Below, piece after piece: positions 45,218 through 55,343 of a stretch of 64,000 bases of DNA; positions within the stretch are counted from its first letter, which is position 1; every line of letters starts with the position of its first letter. A program made the translations under genes and the position numbers. This stretch comes from Meridianimarinicoccus aquatilis. Its GTDB lineage: Bacteria; Pseudomonadota; Alphaproteobacteria; Rhodobacterales; Rhodobacteraceae. The notes beneath the pieces were generated by a model, which did no database searches, was not told the origin of the DNA, and saw only the letters and a program-made list of their open reading frames with translations. Where the stretch lies: NCBI RefSeq assembly GCF_004358675.1, contig NZ_SMZO01000005.1, positions 1-64,000 of the forward strand, given 5' to 3'.

Positions 45218-46053
45218 GCCAGTGCAGGCACCGGTTTCAACCCGTATGCACGCACGGCGTTCTGACCGAAAATATCGACCCGCGCCGCTGTTTCGGCAAC
45301 ACACGACTGCGCAATCTGCATCCAACGATCATAGCTCGCCGCAAGCGTCAAAACTGGCCAATCGCTACCCCAAATGAGCCGTTCGCTCCCGAAAATCGCA
45401 AACAGATGATCGACGTATGGATCAAGGTCAGACACCGACCAGCTTTCGCCTGCTTCCGTCAATAATCCCGAAAGCTTGCAAAACACATGAGGGAGCTCGG
45501 CCAGCACTGCCATATCTCGCGCCCAAGCATCGAACTGGCGCGCGGCGATCTCAGGCTTTGCCGCGTGATCAATGACGACCTTCAACGTCAGGTGCCTTTC
45601 CAAAAGCCGCGCGAGCCTGGGCAAGTGGCGCGGGAGCACGAGCGCATCAAAGACGAGCCCGTGCTCTATCATTGCCTCAAAGGCTGGTGTCAGGTCATCC
45701 CTGAGCATCCAGTCGTCACAAGCGATGTCTTGAATCATCGGCCGCAATCCAACCAGCTTGGGGTGCGTAGCCAGCGCCGCGATTGTTTGCGGCGCAGCCG
45801 GGTCAGCAAAATCCACCCAGCCCACGACACCAAAAACAAAGGGCGTTTCGTCCGCAATCCGCAGCATGAACTGTGTCTCTGCAACTGTTGGCGCGGCCTG
45901 CACCAAAATCGTGCCGGAAACGCCGTTTTGGTCCAATAGCGGCGCAAGATCCGACGGCATGAAATCACGATAAAGCGCCGTAAGCGATGGGGTTAGCCAA
46001 CCGTAATCCCCGCGTGCGGGTTGCCAGAAGTGCTGGTGCGCATCGATGATCAT
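45214..46053 (-). CDS. Amidohydrolase 2 family, probable L-fuconolactonase
   Basis: 279-residue TIM-barrel hydrolase with the N-terminal metal motif IIDAHQHFW, VIDHAAKPE and LIWGSDWPV. Proteins of this type hydrolyse sugar lactones in the non-phosphorylative L-fucose and L-rhamnose pathways. It is coupled to the mutarotase gene by an ATGA overlap and lies in an operon with an aldose dehydrogenase that would make the lactone. The substrate is inferred. Confidence 0.85.
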   Translation of the reverse strand: MIIDAHQHFWQPARGDYGWLTPSLTALYRDFMPSDLAPLLDQNGVSGTILVQAAPTVAETQFMLRIADETPFVFGVVGWVDFADPAAPQTIAALATHPKLVGLRPMIQDIACDDWMLRDDLTPAFEAMIEHGLVFDALVLPRHLPRLARLLERHLTLKVVIDHAAKPEIAARQFDAWARDMAVLAELPHVFCKLSGLLTEAGESWSVSDLDPYVDHLFAIFGSERLIWGSDWPVLTLAASYDRWMQIAQSCVAETAARVDIFGQNAVRAYGLKPVPALA

Positions 46054-46481
46054 GCTCCGATCACACCCTTTTTCAGGATAATATTGCCATAAAGGCGCGA
46101 CTCTCCGGTTTGCACAACGGCAAAGGCTGACTTCGCCCGGTCATAGAAGTCGAACCGTTCAAGACTGGCCAGTTTAACTGGGGTGTCGGCCGTGGTGTTT
46201 ACAATCGTCTGGAACGCAGCAACCACCGGCGGCACGACATCGGGATCGCCCACCACCTGCATCACGATCGCTGGATCCGGCACAAAGCTATCCAATGGCA
46301 AGACCGTAAGGATTGCTGACAGAACATCCGTTGCAGTGATGCCGTCCAGACGATGGCACCGCGCCCCCATGCTGGTGGCAGGAAAATTCGCGTCGGCAAT
46401 GACGATGTCATCGCCATGCCCCATCGCACGCAAGGTCCACAGAAGATCCGGCGACAAGATAGGCGGGATACTACGAAGCAT
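46050..46481 (-). CDS. RbsD/FucU family mutarotase
   Basis: 143-residue FucU-type L-fucose mutarotase: SPDLLWTLRAMGHGDDIVIADANFPA with the catalytic histidine, MQVVGDPDVVPPVV, FYDRAKSAFAVVQTGE.RLYGNIILKKGVI. It equilibrates sugar anomers before dehydrogenation. It overlaps the aldose dehydrogenase by 11 bases and the lactonase by four. The start at 46481 follows GAGGAG. Confidence 0.9.
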   Translation of the reverse strand: MLRSIPPILSPDLLWTLRAMGHGDDIVIADANFPATSMGARCHRLDGITATDVLSAILTVLPLDSFVPDPAIVMQVVGDPDVVPPVVAAFQTIVNTTADTPVKLASLERFDFYDRAKSAFAVVQTGESRLYGNIILKKGVIGA

Positions 46482-47520
46482 TTTCGGTCTCCTCTGGAAC
46501 AGGGGCATCTGACCGAAGCAGTCCGGCGCTTTTGAGATCAGACCATAGGGCTGTCGGCACAGTCACTTCAAAGGTTGCAACGTTTTGACGAACCTCAACC
46601 GGTGTGGCTGCACCCGGTATCACCGTTTTGACTGCCGGATGGCCAAGCGGAAACTGCAACGCGGCTGCGATCAGAGCCGTGTCATGGTCGGCGCAAACCT
46701 GTTCGATCCGTCGAACCCGCTCAAGAACCTCTGGCGGGGCTGGAGAATAGTTATACCGCGCGCCGTCCACCGGCCCTGTGGCAAGGATGCCAGAATTGTA
46801 CGGACCACCCAGAATTATTCCAACGTCCCGTTCAATGCACATTGGGAGAAACGTCTCTAGCGGATCTTGCTCCAGAAGAGTGTAACGCCCTGCGAGCAGG
46901 AACCCGTCAAAATCCGCCTCCGTCAGCAGTCGCTCGCAAATTTGCCATGTGTTGACCCCAGCACCGATCGCTGAAACGCGCCCATCCTCGCGCAATTCGG
47001 TCAGGGCGCGATACCCGCCTTCGGCAAACAATTCGCGCAGCTTTTCTGCTTCTCCCGCCTCGCCGTGGGTGCCCGCATCAATGTCATGCAACATCAGTAT
47101 GTCCACCTGATCCGTCCCAAGACGCGCGAGGCTTTCCTCAAAACTGCGCATGATCCCGTCATAGGTGTAGTCAAAAACGATACGCTTTTGCGGGACATCC
47201 ACAAATGCTTCGGGCGTGACCTCGCCGGGTTCGCAATCCAGCAAGAGACGCCCCACTTTTGTCGAAAGGGTCAATGCAGTCACGTCAAACCCGGGCAAAG
47301 CCACACCCACGCGGTGTTCTGCCCGGCCCAAGCCGTATTGAGGGGCCGTGTCGAAGTACCGAATTCCAGCATCCCATGCCGCCCGCAGCGTTGACTGAGC
47401 ATCCTGTTCGGTCACCTTTCGGTACAGATTGCCAAGAGGGGCCGTGCCAAAGCCCATCTGCGTCAGGGACACATTTCTGCCCGTTCGTTGGTTCAACGCC
47501 CGCCGTTGCGTAAGGTCCAT
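46471..47520 (-). CDS. Aldo/keto reductase, probable L-fucose dehydrogenase
   Basis: 349-residue aldo/keto reductase of the D-threo-aldose 1-dehydrogenase / L-fucose dehydrogenase type. Catalytic residues are Asp and Tyr in RYFDTAPQYGLGRAE, Lys in LSTKVGR and His in ILMLHDID; ALQFPLGHPAVKTVIPGA is the coenzyme end. It would oxidise the sugar to its lactone. The ATG at 47520 follows a weak AAAGTGA site. It is the first enzyme gene after the GntR regulator on this strand. Confidence 0.83.
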   Translation of the reverse strand: MDLTQRRALNQRTGRNVSLTQMGFGTAPLGNLYRKVTEQDAQSTLRAAWDAGIRYFDTAPQYGLGRAEHRVGVALPGFDVTALTLSTKVGRLLLDCEPGEVTPEAFVDVPQKRIVFDYTYDGIMRSFEESLARLGTDQVDILMLHDIDAGTHGEAGEAEKLRELFAEGGYRALTELREDGRVSAIGAGVNTWQICERLLTEADFDGFLLAGRYTLLEQDPLETFLPMCIERDVGIILGGPYNSGILATGPVDGARYNYSPAPPEVLERVRRIEQVCADHDTALIAAALQFPLGHPAVKTVIPGAATPVEVRQNVATFEVTVPTALWSDLKSAGLLRSDAPVPEETENAS

Positions 47521-47533
47521 GGGATCACTTTCA

Positions 47534-48232
47534 TTACGTTGATCTGAAAAATCGCGGATACTGACGTTCAAGCGGGTCGATCCGTTCCAGCAGGCGGCGC
47601 AGGTGACGCGACATAGCTGCCTTCGCCGCCTCGACATCTTGGGCTTTTATCGCATCAAGAACCGCACTGTGTTCGGAAACGGCCTGCGCTGGCCGCCCCT
47701 CTTCAGGAAGCAAGAGCACCCGCGCCCTCTGTATCTGAAGCGAGAGTTTCGTCGTCGTCGAAACAACAGTCGGATATCCGGTGAAGCCAAGAATGAGGTC
47801 ATGAAAATTCATATCCACCTCGAAAAATCCCAGAAAATCCTGATCTTCTACCAAAAGGGTTTGCATCCTTAGGTTCCGCACCAAACGGGTAAGCTGGTCA
47901 TCGGTTCGCTCTGCCGCGACCTTGGCGACCGCGGCAACTTCGATCGCTTCGCGTAGGAAGCTTTCTTCGCGCAGTTCACTTAGCGACAGCTGGGATACGC
48001 GCGTGGCTGATTGCGGCACGATATCAACCAACCCTTCAGATGACAGCTTTCCCAACGCCTCTGCCACTGGGGATCTGGACACGTTCAACTGCTCACACAG
48101 GGCGCCCTTTCTCAAGACCATGCCGGGTTCAAACGACATGTCCAGTATTCTGTTGCGCAGAACGGTATAGACCCGCTGCGCCAATGGGCCTTCAAGACCG
48201 TCAATATCAAGGGTTAGGGCATAGGGGGTCAT
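47534..48232 (-). CDS. GntR-family regulator (FadR subfamily)
   Basis: 232-residue regulator with an N-terminal winged helix (RILDMSFEPGMVLRKGALCEQLNVSRSPVAEALGKLSSEGLV) and a C-terminal FCD ligand domain with the metal-binding histidines of DMNFHDLILGFTG, SEHSAVLDAI and MSRHLRRLLERI. It is divergent from the uxaA-like operon and first in the dehydrogenase operon, so it probably controls both. The start at 48232 follows AGAGGA. Confidence 0.87.
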   Translation of the reverse strand: MTPYALTLDIDGLEGPLAQRVYTVLRNRILDMSFEPGMVLRKGALCEQLNVSRSPVAEALGKLSSEGLVDIVPQSATRVSQLSLSELREESFLREAIEVAAVAKVAAERTDDQLTRLVRNLRMQTLLVEDQDFLGFFEVDMNFHDLILGFTGYPTVVSTTTKLSLQIQRARVLLLPEEGRPAQAVSEHSAVLDAIKAQDVEAAKAAMSRHLRRLLERIDPLERQYPRFFRST

Positions 48233-48244
48233 TCTTCGTCCTCT

Positions 48245-48262
48245 CAGCTGACATGTTAGTTG
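48245..48262. promoter_or_regulatory. Candidate GntR operator
   Basis: The sequence CAGCTGACATGTTAGTTG pairs in seven of nine positions about its centre and lies between the divergent gntR-type and uxaA-like genes, 12 bases before the regulator's start. It is a plausible operator for both operons. Symmetry and position are the only evidence. Confidence 0.4.
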
Positions 48263-48334
48263 ACACCTGCCGCGAGTCAAGCTAGTCGTTGCTTCACATA
48301 GCAGGCCACCGCCTGGGTGACAGGAGAGAGACAC

Positions 48335-49858
48335 GTGCCCCCAAAGTCCCGCACACTGAAATTGCACCCAAAAGACAATATTGTGATTGCTTTGGCGGAT
48401 TTAGCGGCAGGCAGTGAATGCACCGCAGATGGCCCGAACGCCCTGCAATCGGTAAAGCAAGGGCACAAGATCGCCATCGCACCTATCGCCGCCGGACAGA
48501 ACGTTTTGCGCTATGGCCAAATCATCGGTCAGGCCAAATCCGACATCGCACCCGGCGAACATGTTCACGTGCACAACCTTGGCATGGGCGATCATTCTCA
48601 AGACTACGCCTTCGCCAGCGAAGCAAAGAACCTCGACCCGATTACCGAAGGTCGCACCTTCGATGGCTTTCACCGGGCTGACGGGCGCGTCGGCACGCGC
48701 AATTACCTTGGCATCCTGACCTCTGTGAACTGCTCCGGTTCGGTGGCCAAATTCATCGCCGAAGCCGCCGAAAAGAATGGCTTTCTGGATGAGTTTCCCA
48801 ACATTGACGGCATTGTACCGATCACCCACGGCACAGGCTGCGGGATGTCGGGGGAAAACGAAGGCTATGCAACGCTCATGCGCACCCTTGCAGGTTATGC
48901 GCAGCACCCGAATTTCGGGGGTATTCTGCTGATCGGTCTGGGCTGCGAAGTGATGCAGGTTTCCGCGCTGGTAGGTGATCACCCGATCCGCGCCGATGGC
49001 GCTTTGCGGTACATGACCATCCAACACGAAGGCGGCACACGAAAGACAATCGAAAAGGGGTTGTCGGAACTGCGTGGCATCGCCGAATTGGCGAACACAG
49101 CGACACGCAAGCCTGCGCCCGTGTCGGAATTGATGGTCGGCATGCAATGCGGCGGCTCTGACGGCTATTCCGGAATTACCGCCAATCCCGCACTTGGCGC
49201 AGCCTCGGATCTTTTGGTCCGTCACGGCGGCACAACGATCTTGTCCGAGACATCTGAAATTTACGGCGCCGAACATTTGCTGACGCGCCGCGCCGTGTCA
49301 GAGCGCGTGGGCGAAAAGCTGATCGAGCGGGTCCGTTGGTGGGAAGATTACACTGCACGCAACAAGGGTGAGATGGACAACAATCCAAGCCCCGGCAACA
49401 AGCGCGGCGGCTTGACCACGATCCTTGAAAAGTCGCTTGGGGCCGTTGCAAAAAGCGGCTCTGCCCCGCTGACCGAAGTCTATCTTTTCGGTGAAAAAGT
49501 TGACACCAAGGGCTTTGTTTTCATGGACAGTCCGGGCTTTGACCCCTGCTCTGTCACAGGCCAAATCGCATCCGGATCAAACCTTATCGTGTTCACAACC
49601 GGGCGCGGGTCCGTGTCGGGGTACATGCCCACGCCGTGCATCAAGGTTGCAACCAATTCTGAAATGTACAACCGAATGTCCGAAGACATGGATGTCAATT
49701 GCGGCGACATTATCAGCGACGACATCAGCCTTGAAAGCAAAGGTAGAGACATCTTCGAATTGTTTATCCGCATCGCATCCGGCGAGAAAACAAAAAGCGA
49801 AGAGTTGGGCTTTGGCGGTGTCGAATTCGTTCCATGGCAAATCGGCGCGGTGATGTGA
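48335..49858 (+). CDS. UxaA-family dehydratase, probable sugar-acid (L-fuconate-type) dehydratase
   Basis: 507-residue altronate/galactarate-dehydratase-type enzyme. An N-terminal SAF domain (about 10-90, ending GEHVHVHNLGMGDH) is fused to the large UxaA domain: FHRADGRVGTRNYLGILTSVNCS, GCGMSGENEGY, GMQCGGSDGYSGITANPALG, SEIYGAEHLL, NKRGGLTTILEKSLGA and FMDSPGFDPCSVTGQIASG. It would remove water from the aldonate to give a 2-keto-3-deoxy acid. The start is a GTG at 48335 after GGAGAG. Its operon suggests L-fuconate, where enolase-type dehydratases are more usual. Confidence 0.82.
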   Translation: MPPKSRTLKLHPKDNIVIALADLAAGSECTADGPNALQSVKQGHKIAIAPIAAGQNVLRYGQIIGQAKSDIAPGEHVHVHNLGMGDHSQDYAFASEAKNLDPITEGRTFDGFHRADGRVGTRNYLGILTSVNCSGSVAKFIAEAAEKNGFLDEFPNIDGIVPITHGTGCGMSGENEGYATLMRTLAGYAQHPNFGGILLIGLGCEVMQVSALVGDHPIRADGALRYMTIQHEGGTRKTIEKGLSELRGIAELANTATRKPAPVSELMVGMQCGGSDGYSGITANPALGAASDLLVRHGGTTILSETSEIYGAEHLLTRRAVSERVGEKLIERVRWWEDYTARNKGEMDNNPSPGNKRGGLTTILEKSLGAVAKSGSAPLTEVYLFGEKVDTKGFVFMDSPGFDPCSVTGQIASGSNLIVFTTGRGSVSGYMPTPCIKVATNSEMYNRMSEDMDVNCGDIISDDISLESKGRDIFELFIRIASGEKTKSEELGFGGVEFVPWQIGAVM

Positions 49859-49875
49859 CTGTGGGAGATGTTCTA

Positions 49876-50619
49876 TTGCTGAAGAACAAGACAATTCTGA
49901 TCACCGCGGCCGGCCAAGGCATGGGGGCTGCAAGTGCGCTGGCCTGCGCCAACGCGGGTGCAAAGGTGATCGCGACAGATGTTAACGCCGACCTGTTGGC
50001 CGCATTCAAAGGCGTCGCCGGGATAGAAACCCGTCAGCTGGACGTAACGGACGCAGAGGCAATCAAATCGCTGGCCACGGAACTGCCAGATCTTGACGGT
50101 CTGTTTAACTGCGCAGGTGTGGTTCACCACGGAACCGTTCTTGATCTTACCGATGAAGATTGGGACGTCGCGCTGAACATCAACATCACCTCGATGGTAC
50201 GCATGTGCCGCGCCTTTCTGCCCGGCCTCTTGCGGCAAGCGGACAGTGTGGGGAGTTCATCCATCCTGAACATGTCGTCCATGGCATCATCCGAAAAGGG
50301 CTTTGTGAACAGAACGGCTTACGGCGCCACGAAGGCCGCTGTGATCGGCCTGACCAAGGCCATCGCTGCCGATTTCGTGGTCCGCAATGTGCGCTGCAAT
50401 GCGCTTTGCCCCGGCACAGTGAACACCCCATCGCTTCAGGGGCGGATTGCCTCTGCGCCGGACCCGGTTCAGGCCGAAAAAGACTTTATCGCGCGTCAAC
50501 CGATGGGCCGTCTGGCCACTGTTGACGATCTCACCCCGACGATCGTACATCTGCTTTCCGATGGAAGCAGGTTCATCACGGGGCAAACCATGCTTGTGGA
50601 TGGCGGTGTCACAATTTGA
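49876..50619 (+). CDS. SDR, probable 2-keto-3-deoxy-L-fuconate dehydrogenase
   Basis: 247-residue short-chain dehydrogenase. NAD motif [18 protein letters not shown], and catalytic [16 protein letters not shown]...AYGATKAA, with VDGGVTI at the end. The GQGMG form is shared with BDH2-like and ketodeoxyfuconate dehydrogenases. A TTG at 49876 is the likely start because GGGAG lies eight bases before it; the ATG at 49834 lies inside the dehydratase gene. Next gene after the UxaA-like dehydratase. Confidence 0.82.
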   Translation: MLKNKTILITAAGQGMGAASALACANAGAKVIATDVNADLLAAFKGVAGIETRQLDVTDAEAIKSLATELPDLDGLFNCAGVVHHGTVLDLTDEDWDVALNINITSMVRMCRAFLPGLLRQADSVGSSSILNMSSMASSEKGFVNRTAYGATKAAVIGLTKAIAADFVVRNVRCNALCPGTVNTPSLQGRIASAPDPVQAEKDFIARQPMGRLATVDDLTPTIVHLLSDGSRFITGQTMLVDGGVTI

Positions 50620-50650
50620 TGCAACGCCTGGGTTTGGGAGGACCTATAGC

Positions 50651-52177
50651 ATGAATTTTCTGGTCGAAATGAAGGGGATCGAAAAACGCTTTCCGGGCGT
50701 TCACGCCCTCAAAGGCGTTCAATTCGATCTGCGCCCCGGTGAAGTTCACGCCTTGATGGGCGAAAACGGGGCCGGCAAATCGACTTTGATGAAAATCATG
50801 TCAGGCATTTATGCACGCGACGGCGGCGACATGTTCGTTGACGGCAAACCCGTTGCTCCTGGCAGCCCGAGAGCCGCACAGGATCTTGGCATCGGGATCA
50901 TCCACCAAGAACTCAGCCTCATGCGCGATCTGACCGCCGCCCAAAATGTTCTTATCGGAAGGGAACCGCGCAAGAGTTTTGGCCGCCTTGATGAGCCCGC
51001 GCTTAACAAGCAAACTGCCGAGATCTTTGCCTCTCTCAACCTCGACATGGATCCAAGGACGCCGGTTGGCACGCAAACGATCGCCCGTCAGCAACTGATC
51101 GAGATTGCAAAGGCGCTGTCGTACAACCCTCGCGTTCTGATCATGGATGAGCCGACCGCAGCCCTGAATGATGCGGAAATTTCCGAACTGTTTGGCGTCG
51201 TTCGAAAGCTCAAGGCAACCGGCGTCGGGATCGTCTATATCTCGCACCGCATGGACGAGATCAAACGCATCGCGGACCGTGTGACGGTGCTGCGCGATGG
51301 TGCGTATATCGATACAGTTGACGCCCACGGCACGCCGCTTGCGAAGATCATTCAGCTTATGGTTGGCCGCGAAGTCACCCAGGAAGCCCTCGCCATACCC
51401 GACACCTCGCACAATCCCATAGCCCTTGATGTGCGTAATCTTTCGCGCGGCAAAGACGTTCAGAATGTCAGCTTCAATCTGCGCAAAGGCGAAATCCTTG
51501 GATTTGCCGGCCTGATGGGGGCCGGGCGTACAGAAGTAGCCCGGATCATATTTGGCGCGGACCGGCGCGAGACCGGCGAGATTGCGGTGCATGGCGAGCA
51601 AACTGACATCCGAAGCCCTGCAGACGCTGTCGCCGCCGGGATCGGATACCTGTCTGAGGATCGCAAACACTTCGGCCTTGCTGTCGACATGAATGTGCGG
51701 GCCAATATCGCGATGACAAACCTGACCAAGTTTTCAAATCAATTTTGGGTGCTCGATGAGCGTGCAATGAAGGTCACCGCACAGGACTACATCAAGCAGC
51801 TTGGCATACGCACCCCATCGGACTTGCAGGATGTTCGGCTTCTATCCGGTGGCAATCAGCAAAAGGTCGTCATTGCGAAATGGCTGCTGCGCGATTGCGA
51901 CGTGCTGATCTTCGATGAACCGACACGGGGCATCGACATTGGCGCAAAGTCGGAAATTTACGCTCTGCTCGAAGACCTTGCTGCACAGGGCAAGGCGATC
52001 ATCGTCATCTCGTCAGAACTGCCTGAAGTCATGCGTTTGTCGCATCGCATCGCGGTGATGTGCGAGGGCCGCCTGACCGGCATTCTTCCCGGTGGGGCGG
52101 CGACGACCCAAGAAGACATCATGGAACTTGCGACCCAACGCGACGACGCGTTGCGTATCCCGGAGGACGCTGCATGA
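50651..52177 (+). CDS. Sugar ABC transporter ATPase (two ABC domains, RbsA/MglA-type)
   Basis: 508-residue tandem ATPase of CUT2 sugar importers. First domain: [31 protein letters not shown]; second domain: [12 protein letters not shown] (altered Walker A), [16 protein letters not shown] and [17 protein letters not shown]. The SD GGGAGG precedes the ATG at 50651. The gene overlaps the permease gene (ATGA). It energises uptake of the sugar degraded by the flanking enzymes. Confidence 0.92.
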   Translation: MNFLVEMKGIEKRFPGVHALKGVQFDLRPGEVHALMGENGAGKSTLMKIMSGIYARDGGDMFVDGKPVAPGSPRAAQDLGIGIIHQELSLMRDLTAAQNVLIGREPRKSFGRLDEPALNKQTAEIFASLNLDMDPRTPVGTQTIARQQLIEIAKALSYNPRVLIMDEPTAALNDAEISELFGVVRKLKATGVGIVYISHRMDEIKRIADRVTVLRDGAYIDTVDAHGTPLAKIIQLMVGREVTQEALAIPDTSHNPIALDVRNLSRGKDVQNVSFNLRKGEILGFAGLMGAGRTEVARIIFGADRRETGEIAVHGEQTDIRSPADAVAAGIGYLSEDRKHFGLAVDMNVRANIAMTNLTKFSNQFWVLDERAMKVTAQDYIKQLGIRTPSDLQDVRLLSGGNQQKVVIAKWLLRDCDVLIFDEPTRGIDIGAKSEIYALLEDLAAQGKAIIVISSELPEVMRLSHRIAVMCEGRLTGILPGGAATTQEDIMELATQRDDALRIPEDAA

Positions 52178-53181
52178 CCACTTCACCCTTGGATGCCTCG
52201 CAACCCGTGGTCTCACGGATCATTGCAGCGGTTGCGCATCAACGCGTCCTGGCGTTTGCCAGCCTCGTGGTTTTGCTGATCGGCTTCTCGATCGCCTCGC
52301 CGAACTTCATGCAAACATCAAACATGATCGCAATCTTGCAAGCGACCTCGGTCAACGGGGTGCTCGCTATCGCTGTCACGTTGGTCATAATCACAGGCGG
52401 GATCGATCTGTCCGTGGGGACAATGATGACATTTTGCGCGGTCATCACCGGCGTCGTGCTGACCTATGCCGGGCTTCCACTGTTCCTGGGCGTGATTGCA
52501 GCGGTCCTGACCGGGGCACTGTGCGGGCTTTGCTCGGGCAGTTTCGTGGCAAAAATGGCCATCCCCCCCTTTATCGCAACGTTGGGGATGATGCTGATCC
52601 TGAAAGGTTTGAGCCTTGTCATCTCAGGGACGCGCCCGATCTATTTCAATGACACACCGGGGTTTAGCGAGATCTCTCGTGGCTCGTTGATTGGCGAGGT
52701 GTTTCCTGCCCTTCCAATTCCAAATGGCGTTCTGATCCTGTTCCTGGTGGCCGGGGTGGCCGCCTATATCCTGAACCGCACTGTGTTGGGCCGGTACTGT
52801 TTTGCACTTGGGTCGAACGAAGAATCTGTGCGCCTGTCCGGCGTGAACACAGACCGTTGGAAAATCGCGATATACGCCCTGTCCGGGGCCATCGTCGGCA
52901 TCGCGGGTTTGCTGATAGCATCCCGCCTGAATTCCGCTCAACCAGCGCTTGGTCTTGGGTACGAGCTTGAAGCGATCGCAGCGGTGGTGATTGGCGGAAC
53001 ATCCCTATCAGGTGGCCGGGGGTCTATCCTCGGATCGCTGATCGGCGCGCTGATCATGGCGGTCCTGACCAACGGGTTGCGCGTTTTGTCAGTGGCACAA
53101 GAATGGCAAACTGTCGTCACCGGCGCGATCATTATTCTGGCTGTCTATGCGGACATGATGCGCCGCAAAAAGGGCAGCTGA
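52174..53181 (+). CDS. Sugar ABC transporter permease (RbsC-type)
   Basis: 335-residue CUT2 permease with about nine helices and the family blocks [72 protein letters not shown]. It begins in an ATGA overlap with the ATPase gene, after GGAGGA. It forms the membrane channel for the sugar importer. Confidence 0.92.
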   Translation: MTTSPLDASQPVVSRIIAAVAHQRVLAFASLVVLLIGFSIASPNFMQTSNMIAILQATSVNGVLAIAVTLVIITGGIDLSVGTMMTFCAVITGVVLTYAGLPLFLGVIAAVLTGALCGLCSGSFVAKMAIPPFIATLGMMLILKGLSLVISGTRPIYFNDTPGFSEISRGSLIGEVFPALPIPNGVLILFLVAGVAAYILNRTVLGRYCFALGSNEESVRLSGVNTDRWKIAIYALSGAIVGIAGLLIASRLNSAQPALGLGYELEAIAAVVIGGTSLSGGRGSILGSLIGALIMAVLTNGLRVLSVAQEWQTVVTGAIIILAVYADMMRRKKGS

Positions 53182-53244
53182 GGCATTACCAAACGGCCTG
53201 ATCACTAGAAATCGGGTTCACCGACAACTGAGGAGGAACTTAAA

Positions 53245-54192
53245 ATGTTGTCACGTCGCACTCTCATGGGCGCCCTAGGCGTTTCCATGGCTCTCGCTAC
53301 AACTCCGGCCGCATTTGCCGCCGATGAAGTTTACATCCCGCTGGTCTCCAAAGGATTTCAACACCAGTTCTGGCAAGCCGTGAAGGCTGGCGCAGATCAG
53401 GCCGCCGAAGAGTTCGGGGTGCGCATCACTTTTGAAGGTCCCGACAACGAAACGATGGTCGACCGCCAGATCGATATGCTTGCTGCGGCTCTGGCGAATA
53501 AGCCGGGTGCAATCGGATTTGCCGCGCTGGACAGTCAAGCGGCGATCCCGCTTCTGCGCGAAGCGGCTGAGGCGGGCATCCCCATTGTTGCCTTTGACAG
53601 CGGCGTCGACAGCGACATTCCCGTGACCACCGCAACCACAGACAACGTTGCAGCCGCAGCTCTTGCAGCGGACAAAATGGCCGAGGCTATTGGCGGCGCA
53701 GGCAAAGTTGCCGTTGTTGCCCATGACCAGACCAGCCGCACCGGTATTGACCGGCGCGATGGCTTTCTGGATCGCATTGCCAGCGAATACCCAAACATCG
53801 AAGTTGTCAGCGTTCAGTATGGCGCGGGCGACCAGCTTCAATCGACCGAAGTTGCCAAGGCAATCTTGACCGCCAATCCTGATCTTAACGGGTTGTTCGG
53901 AACCAACGAAGGATCCGCAATCGGGGTCGTGAACGCGGTGCGTGAAATGGGCTCCGAAGGGGTGACCATTATTGGCTACGATAGCGGCAAGGCCCAAACA
54001 GATGCGATCCGTAACGGCTTGATGACCGGTGCCATCACGCAAAACCCTGTTGGTATCGGCTATGAAACCGTCAAGGCTGCGGTCGCCGCGATGGAGGGCA
54101 CAGAGCTTCCGCCGATTATCGACACGGGCTTTTACTTTTACGATCAGTCCAATATCGACAACCCAGAAATTCAGGCCGTACTGTACGACTGA
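53245..54192 (+). CDS. Sugar ABC transporter substrate-binding protein
   Basis: 315-residue periplasmic binding protein of the RbsB type. Residues 1-26 form a signal peptide (ALATTPAAFAADE). The mature part has KGFQHQFWQAVKAGADQAAEEFG, IVAFDSGVD, TSRTGIDRRDGFLD, GLFGTNEGSAIGVVNAV and IIGYDSGKAQTDAIRNGLMTG. The start follows GAGGAGG. Ligand presumed to be the deoxysugar broken down by the operon. Confidence 0.9.
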   Translation: MLSRRTLMGALGVSMALATTPAAFAADEVYIPLVSKGFQHQFWQAVKAGADQAAEEFGVRITFEGPDNETMVDRQIDMLAAALANKPGAIGFAALDSQAAIPLLREAAEAGIPIVAFDSGVDSDIPVTTATTDNVAAAALAADKMAEAIGGAGKVAVVAHDQTSRTGIDRRDGFLDRIASEYPNIEVVSVQYGAGDQLQSTEVAKAILTANPDLNGLFGTNEGSAIGVVNAVREMGSEGVTIIGYDSGKAQTDAIRNGLMTGAITQNPVGIGYETVKAAVAAMEGTELPPIIDTGFYFYDQSNIDNPEIQAVLYD

Positions 54193-54257
54193 TCCGCAAC
54201 ACGTTGCAGCCCACAGACTTGTCGGGCTGCAACCCATCCCTGACCTTTGAGGACGAC

Positions 54258-55115
54258 ATGAAACTTTTGCGTTACGGCCCTGTTGGGCACGAAAAGCCCG
54301 GTTGTTTAGATCAAGATGGGCGCGTGCGCGATCTTTCTGAACATGTCAGCGACATTGCAGGCGACGCACTTTTGCCCGCCACCATTGCACGTCTCAAGAC
54401 GCTCGATCCGAGCAGCCTGCCCGTTGTTGACGGGACGCCACAAGACGATCTGCGCCTTGGCGCCTGCGTGGGCCAAATTGGCAAATTCATCTGCATTGGT
54501 CTGAACTATGCGGACCATGCTGCCGAAAGCGGGTTGGACGTGCCACCAGAGCCCGTAATCTTCAACAAATGGACATCGGCGGTTATCGGCCCTGATGACG
54601 ACATCGTCATTCCACGTGGTTCGAAGAAAACCGATTGGGAAGTTGAACTGGGCGTCGTGATCGGCGCTGGCGGATCATATATCGACGAAGCTGACGCGTT
54701 GGACCATGTCGCAGGTTTTTGCGTCATCAACGACGTGTCTGAACGTGAATACCAACTTGAGCGCGCCGGCACATGGGACAAAGGCAAAGGCTGTGACACG
54801 TTCGGGCCAACAGGTCCTTGGCTGGTCACCCCCGATGAAATCGCCAACCATGACGCCTTGGGTATTTGGCTCGAAGTCGACGGCACACGTTATCAGGACG
54901 GCAACACGTCAACGATGGTCTACAAGGTTCCGCACCTGATCTCGTACTGTTCGCAGTTCATGAGCCTGCAACCAGGCGACGTGATTTCCACCGGGACTCC
55001 GCCGGGTGTTGGGATGGGTCAAAACCCGCAGCGGTATCTGGCGGGCGGCGAAGTGATCCGGCTCGGGATCGATGGCCTTGGCGTTCAGACCCAAAGAGTC
55101 AACGCGTCTTCCTGA
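54258..55115 (+). CDS. FAH-family hydrolase, probable 2,4-diketo-3-deoxy-L-fuconate hydrolase
   Basis: 285-residue fumarylacetoacetate-hydrolase-fold enzyme: ICIGLNYADHAAESG, IFNKWTSAVIGPDDDIVIP, DWEVELGVVIG with the metal-binding acids, GFCVINDVSEREYQ and ISTGTPPGVGMGQNP. In the L-fucose pathway such an enzyme splits the diketo acid to pyruvate and lactate. The ATG at 54258 follows GAGGA. It is the last gene of the operon before a strong terminator. Confidence 0.85.
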   Translation: MKLLRYGPVGHEKPGCLDQDGRVRDLSEHVSDIAGDALLPATIARLKTLDPSSLPVVDGTPQDDLRLGACVGQIGKFICIGLNYADHAAESGLDVPPEPVIFNKWTSAVIGPDDDIVIPRGSKKTDWEVELGVVIGAGGSYIDEADALDHVAGFCVINDVSEREYQLERAGTWDKGKGCDTFGPTGPWLVTPDEIANHDALGIWLEVDGTRYQDGNTSTMVYKVPHLISYCSQFMSLQPGDVISTGTPPGVGMGQNPQRYLAGGEVIRLGIDGLGVQTQRVNASS

Positions 55116-55165
55116 GTTTGTGCAGGCTTCGTGTGCTGCACGTGCCCCAGTTTTGAAAGATCTGG

Positions 55166-55187
55166 CACCGCCTTCGGGCGGTGTTTT
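55166..55187 (+). terminator. Rho-independent terminator
   Basis: A 7-bp GC-rich stem (CACCGCC 55166-55172, GGCGGTG 55177-55183) with a TTCG loop is followed by TTTT. It closes the sugar uptake and degradation operon. Confidence 0.9.
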
Positions 55188-55343
55188 CGTGTGCCTTCGT
55201 TCCCGGCAACCGCCCCACACAGACAACCCCAATCGAGCGTGCTTCAATCCCAGTTGCCCCTAAGCGTTAAATAGCATCGTTTCTCGCATTCGCCGGTTTC
55301 TGCGAGCATCCATGACAACGAAACAAAGCGTCGGAGCATTGTC

